Shown one piece after another: positions 44,221 to 52,971 of a DNA stretch of 64,000 bases (its first letter is position 1; each line of letters begins with the position of its first letter). The notes under the pieces were generated by a model, which made no database searches, was not told where the DNA came from, and saw nothing but the letters and a program-made list of their open reading frames with translations. Made by a program: the position numbers and the translations under genes. The DNA comes from Fulverythrobacter ferritrahens (GTDB taxonomy: Bacteria; Pseudomonadota; Alphaproteobacteria; Sphingomonadales; Sphingomonadaceae), in contig NZ_JACDXU010000001.1 in the NCBI RefSeq assembly GCF_020539485.1, positions 1,612,001 through 1,676,000 of the forward strand, given 5' to 3'.

Positions 44221-45546
44221 TCAGGCCCTTTTAACTGCGGCGAGCTGCGCCTCCATGAATTCCCGCTCGTTGTTTTGATTGCTGACTTCTTTCTCAAGCT
44301 CGAAAATCTTGAAGTTCAAGGATTCCAGCACGTCTTGATGCGCTCTGGTTTTATCCTCAAGCTCTTCGGTAAGCCGCGCGACTTCGGTTTCGAGCTTCTT
44401 GTTTTCGTTTTCTCTCTCACGGAGAAGCTGGCCCAGAGCATCCAGTCGAGTAGACATGGCGAGCCGCGATTGATCTATCTGCTTCTTGGCATCCAGTGCG
44501 GCTTCGAGATTTGTCGACAGACGCGCGTTCTTGGTTTCGAGACGATTGATAGTCACTTCGCTCTTGTCGCAATTTTCGTTCAGCTGCCGAATTTGGGCAG
44601 CGAGCTTTTCATTATCCAGCTTCAGATCGCCATTGACCTGCTCCAGCATTTTCAGGCTGGCCGACATCTGCGCCTTCTCGCCCTTGAGGGCTGCAACCTC
44701 GCGATCGCGCTCTTTCGTCTCTGTCTGATACTTGTCGAACAGCCTGGAGAATTCGGTCCGGCTTTTGGCGGCTTCATCCTCTCGCTCCAGCGCGAGCTGG
44801 CTCAGGCTTTTGTTCTCGGCTGACAAAGCCTCGATGCGGTCCTTGAGTTCTGCGGCCTCATCCTCGTGCGTCCGCACCGCGAACTCATAGTTCTCGCACC
44901 GATTGGAAAGAAGAATCGTTTCCTCAAGAGCTTCCTTGAGCTTGGCCGCCATTTCCGAGATTTCTCGCGAATCCGTTTCGGCACGCTGCTTGAGCAGTCC
45001 AACTTCCATGCGAAGCCCCTCGGCTGCATCCTGGGCGGACTGCAACTGGCGAGCGGTTTCCGTAGAAAGCTCATCGGCTTCCTTCTTCGCGAGATTGAGA
45101 AGATGGTGACGCTGCTCCAGGTCACTCAGATTGGTCTGGTGCTTTTGCAGGTCCCGCGACACATCGTTGAGGCGGACCTCCAACTCTGAAGCAGTCTTGG
45201 AAAAACGGTCAGCCGACGTCGCCGCGTCGTGATATTTTTCCTGAAAATGGTCCCGCTCCTGAACGAGTACCGCATTGGCCAGGGCAAGCTTGCGATGCTC
45301 CTCGAAGATTTGCGCGAGTTCGTCTCTCAACGACACCATGCGCCCGGTAAATTCCTGAAATCCCGAGAAGCCCTGAATCACGGTGGCCATCGAATAGTCG
45401 ATGTTCTGCTGAATTTCGGCCAGTCCGCGGATACTGCTCTCATCCGGACGATCCAGCTCGGAACGAGATGAGCCATGATCCTTACCTGATAATTCCTCTC
45501 CTAAAGAAGCCTTATCTCTAATGAAAATATCAAATATCGTTCCCAT
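44221..45546 (-). CDS. Long coiled-coil (crescentin-like) protein
   Basis: The 441-residue protein has a short N-terminal segment with Gly and Ser (to about residue 50), then almost continuous heptad coiled coil to the end, rich in Glu, Lys, Arg, Leu and Ala and nearly free of Pro and Gly. It has no signal peptide or membrane helix. Length, short head and uninterrupted rod resemble crescentin, the intermediate-filament-like protein that bends Caulobacter and works with MreB. Low-complexity similarity can mislead, so this is a structural analogy. The mreB paralogue follows 168 bases downstream on the same strand. Confidence 0.7.
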   Translation of the reverse strand: MGTIFDIFIRDKASLGEELSGKDHGSSRSELDRPDESSIRGLAEIQQNIDYSMATVIQGFSGFQEFTGRMVSLRDELAQIFEEHRKLALANAVLVQERDHFQEKYHDAATSADRFSKTASELEVRLNDVSRDLQKHQTNLSDLEQRHHLLNLAKKEADELSTETARQLQSAQDAAEGLRMEVGLLKQRAETDSREISEMAAKLKEALEETILLSNRCENYEFAVRTHEDEAAELKDRIEALSAENKSLSQLALEREDEAAKSRTEFSRLFDKYQTETKERDREVAALKGEKAQMSASLKMLEQVNGDLKLDNEKLAAQIRQLNENCDKSEVTINRLETKNARLSTNLEAALDAKKQIDQSRLAMSTRLDALGQLLRERENENKKLETEVARLTEELEDKTRAHQDVLESLNFKIFELEKEVSNQNNEREFMEAQLAAVKRA

Positions 45547-46278
45547 TGTCTGCCCCCATTTTCATTTCTAATTTTCATCTAAAAAATAATAAAGAACAAT
45601 TCCCATTGTTACTAATTTTTATTGCGGATTAACCATTGGCAACTTCACGCAAGCGGAAAAGTAATCATTTATTTATCAAAAATAATTCTTTATTTTTAAT
45701 TGCTTATATTTGCGTTTGACTCGGATCATCAGCATGATGCAACACCAGTTTGCGCCACGCTAGTCGGAAAATGTTAATTTGCTTCGAATGGGCGTCAGGG
45801 CACAGCTCCCCAGGAGGGGTATCTGTTTTTCGAAGCACAAGTTTCTTGAGACAGGCCTATCAGGAAGCGAGCGTGGATATTCGGATGGCAACCCACGCCC
45901 CAAAAGACCGGCGAGGAAGCAGTATTGGTATAAAACGCTTTTCTTTCAGATGCATATACTGCGCAGCAAAACCATCTGTCGGTATCTGCCTATGGCAGCT
46001 GCATAATCTTCATCCCCCTTGCGGCGTACTGTCCACATGGCCAATGATACCTGTACATCTGTATAGGCATCCCTGAGGAAGGCTCGGCCCCGGCGCTGCC
46101 TAAAACTAAGGGAAGCCAAATGCGTTCCGATCCTGTATAGGGCCCGCAAAGCTGCCAACATAGAGGGCTGGCTGGGCAGGGTATTGTCCCGGGGGGCCCG
46201 GGCTGGCGTATGGCCGCCACCAAACTTATTAAATCGCCCAGCATCGCGTTTCGCGCGGTGCCAATCACTGTGAGTTGA
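45547..46278. other. Long AT-rich non-coding region before the coiled-coil gene
   Basis: About 730 bases between the divergent coiled-coil and helicase genes. A hand count for 45541-45720 gives about 28% G+C (51 of 180), far below the surrounding genes. It must hold promoters for both genes. Open frames exist (for example 45750-46076 plus) but show no ribosome site or recognisable protein. The half near the helicase returns to high GC. Confidence 0.55.
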
Positions 46279-48072
46279 ATGACCTTTTCCAATCTCCCGC
46301 CGATCCTCGGCGAAGCTCTTGCCGAACGCGGCTACGCCCAGCCCACGCCTGTTCAGGCCGCCGTGCTGGAACCTGAAGCGCTTGGCCGCGATCTGGTGGT
46401 TTCCGCCCAGACCGGTTCGGGCAAGACCGTCGCCTTCGGCCTGGCTATGGCCAGCGAACTGCTGAACGAGGCAGGCACAGCCGCCGGAACCGGGCGCCCC
46501 AAGGCGCTTGTGATCGCCCCCACGCGCGAATTGGCCCTGCAGGTCAGCCGCGAGCTTGCCTGGCTGTATGGCAAGGCCGGCGCACGGATCGCCACTTGCG
46601 TGGGCGGCATGAATCCTTCGCAGGAGCGCCGGGCGTTGCATGCGGGCGCGACTATCGTGGTTGGCACTCCGGGCCGCCTGCGTGATCATCTTGAGCGCGG
46701 TGCGCTCGACCTCTCGCAACTGGCCGCCATCGTGCTCGATGAAGCGGATGAGATGCTCGACATGGGCTTCCGCGAGGATCTGGAAGAGATTCTGGACGCT
46801 ACGCCCGAAACGCGCCGCACTCTGCTGTTCTCCGCCACCATGCCCCGCCCGATCGAAGCGATGGCCCGCCGTTACCAGAACGACGCGCTGCGTATTTCCA
46901 CGGTCGGTAATGATCGCGGCCATGGCGACATCGCCTATCAGGCGGTCACCGTCTCCCCGTCCGAAATCGAAAACGCGGTGGTCAACCTGCTGCGCTTCCA
47001 CGAGGCGGAAACGGCAATCCTGTTCTGCGCCACGCGCGACAATGTGCGCCACCTGCACGCCACGTTGCAGGAGCGCGGCTTTGCCGTGGTCGCCCTGTCG
47101 GGCGAACATTCGCAATCGGAACGCAACCAGGCCTTGCAGGCCCTACGTGACCGGCGCGCAAGGGTATGCGTGGCAACAGACGTGGCCGCCCGCGGGATCG
47201 ACCTGCCCTCGCTCAGCCTGGTGATCCATGTCGAGATTCCCCGGGATGCGGAAACGCTGCAGCACCGTTCTGGCCGAACGGGTCGCGCGGGCAAGAAGGG
47301 CACCGCCGTGCTGATCGTGCCCTTCCCGCGCCGCCGCCGCGTGGAATCCATGCTGCAACATGCGCGCATCAACGCCGAGTGGATTTCAGCGCCCGGCCCC
47401 GACGAAATTCGTGCGCAGGATCGCACGCGCCTGCTTTCCGCCCTGCTCGCCCCCGTGGAGGTGGACGAGACCGATCGCGAATTGGCAGACGCCCTGCTGG
47501 CCGAACGCAGCCCGGCAGATATCGCCGCCATGCTGGTGCGGGCCCATCGTGCTTCCCTGCCCGAGCCGGAAGAACTGATGGAGAACACGCCCGAAGCACG
47601 CCGTGCCGCGCAGAAGGAGCGGCACCGCCCCGGTTTCGAGGACGCCGTGTGGTTCCGCATGAATGTCGGCCGTCGCCACAATGCCGATCCCCGCTGGATC
47701 CTGCCGCTGCTCTGCCGCCGCGGGCACATCACTCGCAACGAGATCGGCGCGATCCGTATCGCCCCCAACGAGACGCATTTCCAGGTGCCTCTCGCCGTCG
47801 CCGCCAAGTTCAACGCCGCGCTGAAGCGCACGGCGGGCGGCGAAGGGGATGAGGAAGGCGTGCTCATCGAACAGTCGAACGAAGCTCCGCGCGAAGCCGC
47901 ACGCCGCAATCGCGAGCATGGGCGCGATAACGCCGCCGGCGCGGCCGGAAGCTATGCCCGTCCCCGGCACCCGCATAAAGGCAACGGCCCCCGGCAGGAC
48001 CGCGAAGGCGGCAAGCCCGCACCCTGGAAAGGCAAGAAGAAGCCCTTCCACGCCGGCAAAAAAGACCGGTGA
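46279..48072 (+). CDS. DEAD-box ATP-dependent RNA helicase
   Basis: The 597-residue protein carries the Q motif (GYAQPTPVQ), Walker A SAQTGSGKT (42-50), motif Ib-like VGTPGRLRDHL, DEAD at 154-157, SATMP, and the C-terminal helicase motifs (CATRDNVRHL, ATDVAARGIDLP, HRSGRTGRAGKKG). A DbpA/CsdA-type RNA-binding region follows (VGRRHNADPRWILPLLCRRG). The last ~70 residues are basic and disordered. Such enzymes remodel RNA, for example during ribosome assembly or at low temperature. Confidence 0.95.
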   Translation: MTFSNLPPILGEALAERGYAQPTPVQAAVLEPEALGRDLVVSAQTGSGKTVAFGLAMASELLNEAGTAAGTGRPKALVIAPTRELALQVSRELAWLYGKAGARIATCVGGMNPSQERRALHAGATIVVGTPGRLRDHLERGALDLSQLAAIVLDEADEMLDMGFREDLEEILDATPETRRTLLFSATMPRPIEAMARRYQNDALRISTVGNDRGHGDIAYQAVTVSPSEIENAVVNLLRFHEAETAILFCATRDNVRHLHATLQERGFAVVALSGEHSQSERNQALQALRDRRARVCVATDVAARGIDLPSLSLVIHVEIPRDAETLQHRSGRTGRAGKKGTAVLIVPFPRRRRVESMLQHARINAEWISAPGPDEIRAQDRTRLLSALLAPVEVDETDRELADALLAERSPADIAAMLVRAHRASLPEPEELMENTPEARRAAQKERHRPGFEDAVWFRMNVGRRHNADPRWILPLLCRRGHITRNEIGAIRIAPNETHFQVPLAVAAKFNAALKRTAGGEGDEEGVLIEQSNEAPREAARRNREHGRDNAAGAAGSYARPRHPHKGNGPRQDREGGKPAPWKGKKKPFHAGKKDR

Positions 48073-48080
48073 AAGGTACG

Positions 48081-48103
48081 GCGGGCAGGAATCCCCTGCC
48101 CGC
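48081..48103 (+). terminator. Hairpin after the helicase gene
   Basis: GCGGGCAGG-aatcc-CCTGCCCGC, a perfect 9-bp stem, begins eight bases after the stop. No T run follows. Confidence 0.55.
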
Positions 48104-48260
48104 ATCCTATCTCGACAGACGAGCAGGCGCCGCGATCCAGCGGCCCCTGAGGGTCAACAACACCCCGAGCCGGGCCGCCAAGGGCAAATGGGGCCGATTT
48201 CCAGTTGCCTAACACCAAAAGCTGGCCGATCCCCCTAGGCAAATAAGGGGGAGTTAAAGG

Positions 48261-49574
48261 ATGCTCGAAGGTGTGGACGTGGATACGTCCCTGAGGCAAC
48301 GTGTAGGCCGCAAGATCGCGATCTGGCTGGTATTGCCGATCGCGGTGCTGACATTCGTCAATTCGATCGACCGGGTGAACGTCAGCTATGCCGGCAGCGC
48401 CATGTCCGCCGATCTGGGGCTTACGCCCGACCAGTTCGGCCAGGGGGTGAGCATGTTCTTCATTGCTTACCTGCTGTTCCAATATCCCCATGTCCAGCTG
48501 CTGAAGCGCATAGGCATCAAGGCATGGCTGTTCTGCTCCATGCTGCTCTGGGCCTGCTCCGGCTTCTGGATGGCCCATGTACAAAGCGCGACGGAATTCT
48601 ATGTCGCACGCTTTCTCCTCGGCATGGCTGAAGCCGGTTTCGCTCCGGGGATGACCTGGCTCATCTCCCAATGGACGCCCCCTTCCATCCGCGCACGGGC
48701 ACTCTCGGGCGCGCTGGTGGCCGTTCCGCTTTCGATGGTGCTGGGCGGGCCCCTATGCGGCTGGCTGCTGGGCATTGCCAATCCGCTGGGCATGGAAGCA
48801 TGGCGCTACATGTTCCTGGCCATCGCCATTCCCAATGTGGTGCTGGCCATCGCCGCGGCGTTTTATTTCGTGGATCGTCCGGATCGGGCTGGCTGGCTTA
48901 CGGCTGCGGAACGGGATTGGCTGAACCGGGAAATGGCTCCGTCGGGCGAAGATGTGCGTATACCCGCCCCGTCTTTCACGCAGATCGCCCGCGATCCTTG
49001 GTTGTGGCGCTGTTCGATCGGCTGGCTGCTGATCATGACCGGCGCCTATGCACTGGCCTTCTGGTTGCCGCAGCTCGTCCGGCAGCTCGATCTGGGCGGA
49101 AGCGAACTGATGATCGGGACGCTCAGCGCCCTCCCCATGCTGGGCATAGCCATCGGCCTTGCAGTGAATGGCAGACTGTCAGACCGTGCCGGGGAACGGC
49201 TACGCCATGTCGGCATCCCCAGCGCCGCGGCAGGCATCGCCATGCTCGCGGCGGCCGGGCTTGAGCCCGGCTGGCCAGTTCTGGCGCTGCTGTTCGTCGC
49301 CGGGTTGGGCCTTGGCGCGGCTCAGGGTGTGTTCTGGGCCATCCCCAGCGCCGTCCGCCTTGGCGGCGGATCGGTGCCGGTAGGAGTGATCGCGCTGATC
49401 AGCATGTTCGGCACAGCTGGCGGAATCATCGGGCCTTGGCTGACCGGCTTCCTGGTGGGTAGCAGCGGCAGCTTTTCCGTCGCAATCGGCGTGCTCGCCG
49501 CGCTGCTGGTGGTCGCTCCGCTGCTCCTGAGTTTTGACCGGGCCGGAAGGACCGGCATGGCTCAGCGGGCCTGA
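48261..49574 (+). CDS. MFS transporter (anion:cation symporter type)
   Basis: The 437-residue protein has about 12 helices and the pattern of the ACS family (LTFVNSIDRVNVSYAGSAMS in helix 1, FLLGMAEAGFAPGMTWLISQW in helix 4-5). GGGGGAG seven bases before the ATG supports the start. ACS members take up organic acids such as hexuronates, phthalate or other carboxylates. Its 3' end overlaps the convergent GMC oxidoreductase by 13 bases. It probably supplies the catabolic module that follows. Confidence 0.9.
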   Translation: MLEGVDVDTSLRQRVGRKIAIWLVLPIAVLTFVNSIDRVNVSYAGSAMSADLGLTPDQFGQGVSMFFIAYLLFQYPHVQLLKRIGIKAWLFCSMLLWACSGFWMAHVQSATEFYVARFLLGMAEAGFAPGMTWLISQWTPPSIRARALSGALVAVPLSMVLGGPLCGWLLGIANPLGMEAWRYMFLAIAIPNVVLAIAAAFYFVDRPDRAGWLTAAERDWLNREMAPSGEDVRIPAPSFTQIARDPWLWRCSIGWLLIMTGAYALAFWLPQLVRQLDLGGSELMIGTLSALPMLGIAIGLAVNGRLSDRAGERLRHVGIPSAAAGIAMLAAAGLEPGWPVLALLFVAGLGLGAAQGVFWAIPSAVRLGGGSVPVGVIALISMFGTAGGIIGPWLTGFLVGSSGSFSVAIGVLAALLVVAPLLLSFDRAGRTGMAQRA

Positions 49575-51151
49575 GCGATCAGGTCTGCCGCCTTTTCGGC
49601 GATCATCACCGTTGGCGCATGGGTGTTGCCGCGAATGACATCCGGCATCACGGAAGCATCGGCGACACGCAGGTTGTGGGCTCCGATCACCCGCAACTCG
49701 CTGTCCACCACGCTGCCCATGGCGCAGGTGCTGGTCGGATGGCCCGCACTGATAAGCGAGGCGCGCAGCCAGGCGTCGATTTCCTCGTCGCTCTGTGCCT
49801 GCACGCCCGGCGCCAGCTCTATCTGGGCAATCTCGCTGGCCGGGGCGGTGGCAAAGAACTGGCGGATGAAACGGAAGCCCTTGCGCAGCCGTTCCCGGTC
49901 TCCCTGTGTGCCCATGAAATTGAACTGCACTTTGGGCAGATCGAGCGGATTGGGCGAGGCAAGCGTCACTTCACCCCGGCTTTCGGGATCAAGCAGGATC
50001 GCCCCGCAGGAGAACATTCCCGTCGGCTGCTTGCGCCACATTGGAAACCATACCTGCGCGTCATAGCCGCTATGAACGATCTGGAACTGGATATCCGGCC
50101 GGTCCTGATCGTCACCCGAGCGCAGGAAGCCCTGGATCGACATCGGGCTCTGGCTCATCGGCCCGCGCCCGGTCAGCTTCCAGCGCAGGAAATTCAGCGC
50201 CACCTGATCAAGCCGGATCTCGCGGTTGAAACCGATCGGCACCGCTGATTTCCAGATGCCCATGGCGATAGGATGGTCCTGCAAGTTCTGCCCCACCCCC
50301 GAAAGGTCGATCAGCGGATCGATCCCCATCGCCTTCAGAGCCGCTGCCGGGCCGATGCCCGAATGCATCAGCAAATGCGGGCTGCTCAGCGCCCCGGCCG
50401 ACAGGATGACTTCGCCCCGGCATTCGATCACCCGGCGCGTGCCTCCGGTGGATATTTCCACCCCGCTGGCCCGGTTGCCATCGAACACCACGCGAAGGGC
50501 GCTGCTATTGGCGATCACGTCAAGATTGGGGCGATCCTTCACCGGATCGATGAAAGCACGCACGGTGCTCGCCCGGCGGCCTTCGCGGATGGTGCAATCG
50601 GGCATGCCGAAACCTTCGGGCTGCGGCACGGTGAAATCCGGACAGGCCGAATGCCCCAATGTCTGAGCGGTTTCCAGAAAGGCCGGGAACAGCTGCGGAT
50701 CGGGTGCCATCGGCGTGACATGCATTTCCCCGCTACCGCCATGAACGGCGTTCTCGCCGCGCCAGTTGGTTTCCGAGCGTTTGAAATAGGGCAGCACATC
50801 ATCATAGCCCCAGCCCGCATGACCCGCATCGCGCCAGGCATCGTAATCCGCTGCCGCGCCGCGAATATACATGGTTCCATTGATGGAAGAGCAGCCGCCC
50901 AGCACCTTGCCGCGCGGGATCGGCTGTGTGCGCCCATCCAGATTGGGATCGGGCTCCGCCTCGTAACCCCAGATGAAACGCGGATTGGCCGCAGCCTGCA
51001 TCCAGGTCAGCGGCATGTCGATCAGCGGATGGCGACATTCCCCGCCGGCCTCTATCAGAGCGACGCGCAGGGAAGGATTTGCGCTCAGCCGGTTGGCGAG
51101 AACGCAACCCGCACTGCCCGCGCCAACGATGATGTAGTCGTACACTTTCAC
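49562..51151 (-). CDS. GMC-family FAD oxidoreductase
   Basis: The 529-residue protein starts at GTG 51151, preceded by GAGAGG eight bases upstream; the longer frame upstream has no FAD motif and reads as random sequence. FAD site: YIIVGAGSAGCVLANRL and ALIEAGG. GMC signatures: RGKVLGGCSSINGTMYIRG and GALSSPHLLMHSGIGP. The C-terminal active-site region is GHPTSTCAMG and GNTHAPTVMIAEKAAD. It is a paralogue of the GMC enzyme at 33047 and, like it, sits beside SnoaL, SDR and MFS genes. Substrate unknown. Confidence 0.92.
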   Translation of the reverse strand: MKVYDYIIVGAGSAGCVLANRLSANPSLRVALIEAGGECRHPLIDMPLTWMQAAANPRFIWGYEAEPDPNLDGRTQPIPRGKVLGGCSSINGTMYIRGAAADYDAWRDAGHAGWGYDDVLPYFKRSETNWRGENAVHGGSGEMHVTPMAPDPQLFPAFLETAQTLGHSACPDFTVPQPEGFGMPDCTIREGRRASTVRAFIDPVKDRPNLDVIANSSALRVVFDGNRASGVEISTGGTRRVIECRGEVILSAGALSSPHLLMHSGIGPAAALKAMGIDPLIDLSGVGQNLQDHPIAMGIWKSAVPIGFNREIRLDQVALNFLRWKLTGRGPMSQSPMSIQGFLRSGDDQDRPDIQFQIVHSGYDAQVWFPMWRKQPTGMFSCGAILLDPESRGEVTLASPNPLDLPKVQFNFMGTQGDRERLRKGFRFIRQFFATAPASEIAQIELAPGVQAQSDEEIDAWLRASLISAGHPTSTCAMGSVVDSELRVIGAHNLRVADASVMPDVIRGNTHAPTVMIAEKAADLIAQAR

Positions 51152-51330
51152 CCGGCATGCCTCTCGGTTACTGTTTGCCGGCTGCCTAGCGCATCTTTCC
51201 GCAAATCGGGAAGGGGCGCGATGCCGGAACGCCCGATAGGGCGATAATGAGGAGAGGATTACCTTGAAAAGACATCCGCTGGACCAGAAGAACCGCGTCC
51301 AATCCACACCCTTCATTCCAGCTTGAGGCG

Positions 51331-51849
51331 ATGATGGCTCACGAACTCTCGACCGCCGACCAACTGGCGATCCGCGACATCATTTCCCTCTACGCCTGGG
51401 CGCTCGATACGGGCGATGTAGGGGGCTTTGTGCGCTGTTTCTGTAGCGATGGAATATTGCTGTGGGACGCATTCGAGGAGCCGCTGCGCTGGCAAGGGCA
51501 CGATGCCTTGCGCCACTTCGCAACCTTCTTCCGCGACATGCCGACCTCAGCCGGACGTCAGCATCATGTGACCAACACACTGATCACCCCATGCGCAGAA
51601 GGGGCACGGGCACGTTCTTATGCGGCCGTCGCACTGCGTCAGGGAGACGGGCCGCACCTGCTCCACGTGATGGGATATTATGAAGATCTGTTCCGGCAAG
51701 AAGGCGGGAAATGGGCCATAGCCGAACGCGTCATTCGCGACTGGTCAGGCCCGATCCTCAAGGAATTTGCCGGGCAGACGGGCGAGCGCGTTGCCCGCCC
51801 AATGCCGCTGCCACTGGCCGGGGCGCTTTATCCCGACAGCGGCAGCTGA
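51331..51849 (+). CDS. SnoaL-like (NTF2-fold) protein
   Basis: The 172-residue protein starts MMAHELSTADQLAIRDIISL (a second ATG follows immediately). The SnoaL core is IISLYAWALDTGDVGGFVRCF, then RQHHVTNTLITP and KWAIAERVIRDW, with a Pro-rich tail. It is close in pattern to the protein at 30103. It lies divergent from the GMC gene and convergent with an SDR. Function of this class here is unknown; dehydration or isomerisation of a ring compound is one option. Confidence 0.85.
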   Translation: MMAHELSTADQLAIRDIISLYAWALDTGDVGGFVRCFCSDGILLWDAFEEPLRWQGHDALRHFATFFRDMPTSAGRQHHVTNTLITPCAEGARARSYAAVALRQGDGPHLLHVMGYYEDLFRQEGGKWAIAERVIRDWSGPILKEFAGQTGERVARPMPLPLAGALYPDSGS

Positions 51850-51856
51850 GCCTGGT

Positions 51857-52645
51857 TCAGAAGGTGGAAGTAGTCGCGCCACCATCGATAACGAGGCTTT
51901 GCCCCGTGATGTAATTCGCAAATTCGCTGCAGAACATCGCAACGAAGGCGCCCACATCGTCGCAATCGCCGAAGCGACCTGCGGCAATGCGCCATTCCCG
52001 GGAAAATTCGGCAACTTCCTGTTCGTAGGTGGTACCCTTTGCCCGTGCACGCTCATTGAACTGATCTTCCACCGTGGCGCTATGATGCATACCCGGCAGG
52101 AGATTGTTGATCATGACGTTATGCTTGGCCACCACCTTGGAGACGGCGACAGTGTAATTCGCCAGAGCAGCCCGGGTGCTGCCGGAAAGGACGCGGATTT
52201 CGCCGGGATATTTGGCGGCAACCGTCGCGATGTTGACGATCCGACCCCATTTGCGTTCCACCATGCCATCCAGAACGCGGCGCATGAATTCCACGGGCGA
52301 CAGTAGCGAAATATCGATCGCCTGGCGCCACTGCTCGTCCGTGATTGCCCGGTAATCGGGCGTGAAGGCAGGCGGCGCGCAAGTGCCCACCAGAATGTCA
52401 GGATCGGGACATGCCGCAAGGATAAGCTCGCGGCCTTCGGCACTGCTGTGATCCGCGCAGATGGGAACCACCCTGGATCCAGTTTCCGCAGCAATCTCGG
52501 TGCAGGCTTTTACCAACCGTTCCTCACCACGGGCCGAAACGTATACTTCCACCCCTTCCCGCGCCAGGGCCAGCACGGCGCTGCGCCCCATGCCCGCACT
52601 GCCGCCATTCACGATGGCCTTCCGCCCCCTGATACCCAGATCCAT
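51857..52645 (-). CDS. SDR-fold protein with altered catalytic residues
   Basis: The 262-residue protein starts at the ATG giving MDLGIRGRKAIVNGGSAGMG. It has the Rossmann glycine motif (GGSAGMG) and ends with the usual FANYITGQSLVIDGG. Where SDRs have YxxxK before the next helix, the aligned segment reads S-G-S-T-R (GSTRAALAN), so Tyr and Lys appear replaced by Ser and Arg, and the Ser position reads NIATVAA. It may use another mechanism or be non-catalytic. It ends 7 bases from the SnoaL stop. Confidence 0.82.
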   Translation of the reverse strand: MDLGIRGRKAIVNGGSAGMGRSAVLALAREGVEVYVSARGEERLVKACTEIAAETGSRVVPICADHSSAEGRELILAACPDPDILVGTCAPPAFTPDYRAITDEQWRQAIDISLLSPVEFMRRVLDGMVERKWGRIVNIATVAAKYPGEIRVLSGSTRAALANYTVAVSKVVAKHNVMINNLLPGMHHSATVEDQFNERARAKGTTYEQEVAEFSREWRIAAGRFGDCDDVGAFVAMFCSEFANYITGQSLVIDGGATTSTF

Positions 52646-52971
52646 GCTTATCCTCTTCTCCCTGCCCGGCTCCTGACGGCCGACAGAGCACCTATGGGGC
52701 ATCAGGAAGCAGCCTGCAATCGATCGGCAGGCTATGCAGGGGTGGCAAGCGAACCGAACAAAGCAGCATCGAACTGAGCATTACGCAGATGCTGTTTGGC
52801 GCGAGTGCCAGCGAGAAGGGCACGGCGGATTATCTGCGCGTTCCGATTAAGGAGAACCGGCTCAATCCCATCGATGCGAGATAGGCAGTTCAGCCCTTGC
52901 CGATGGCTATCATCGCACGAAAACCGAAAGCCGCCCTTCGTTGCCGAGGGACGGCTTTCGGCTATTATTCG
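52646..52971. other. Gap between SDR and TonB receptor genes
   Basis: About 325 bases containing the receptor terminator and the promoter of the SDR. A 36-codon open stretch on the plus strand (52774-52884, reading LSITQMLFGASASEKG and onward to a stop) looks protein-like but has no start or ribosome site; it might be the tail of a lost gene. I could not identify it. Confidence 0.4.
52919..52961 (-). terminator. Rho-independent terminator of the TonB receptor gene
   Basis: Minus strand CCGAAAGCCG...CGGCTTTCGG (arms 52952-52961 and 52924-52933) followed by TTTT, eleven bases after the receptor stop. Confidence 0.85.

Noticed and set aside
45750-46076. 108-codon plus-strand frame in the AT-rich gap
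   Set aside because: No ribosome site, unusual composition, no domain, and it overlaps a region better explained as promoter DNA.
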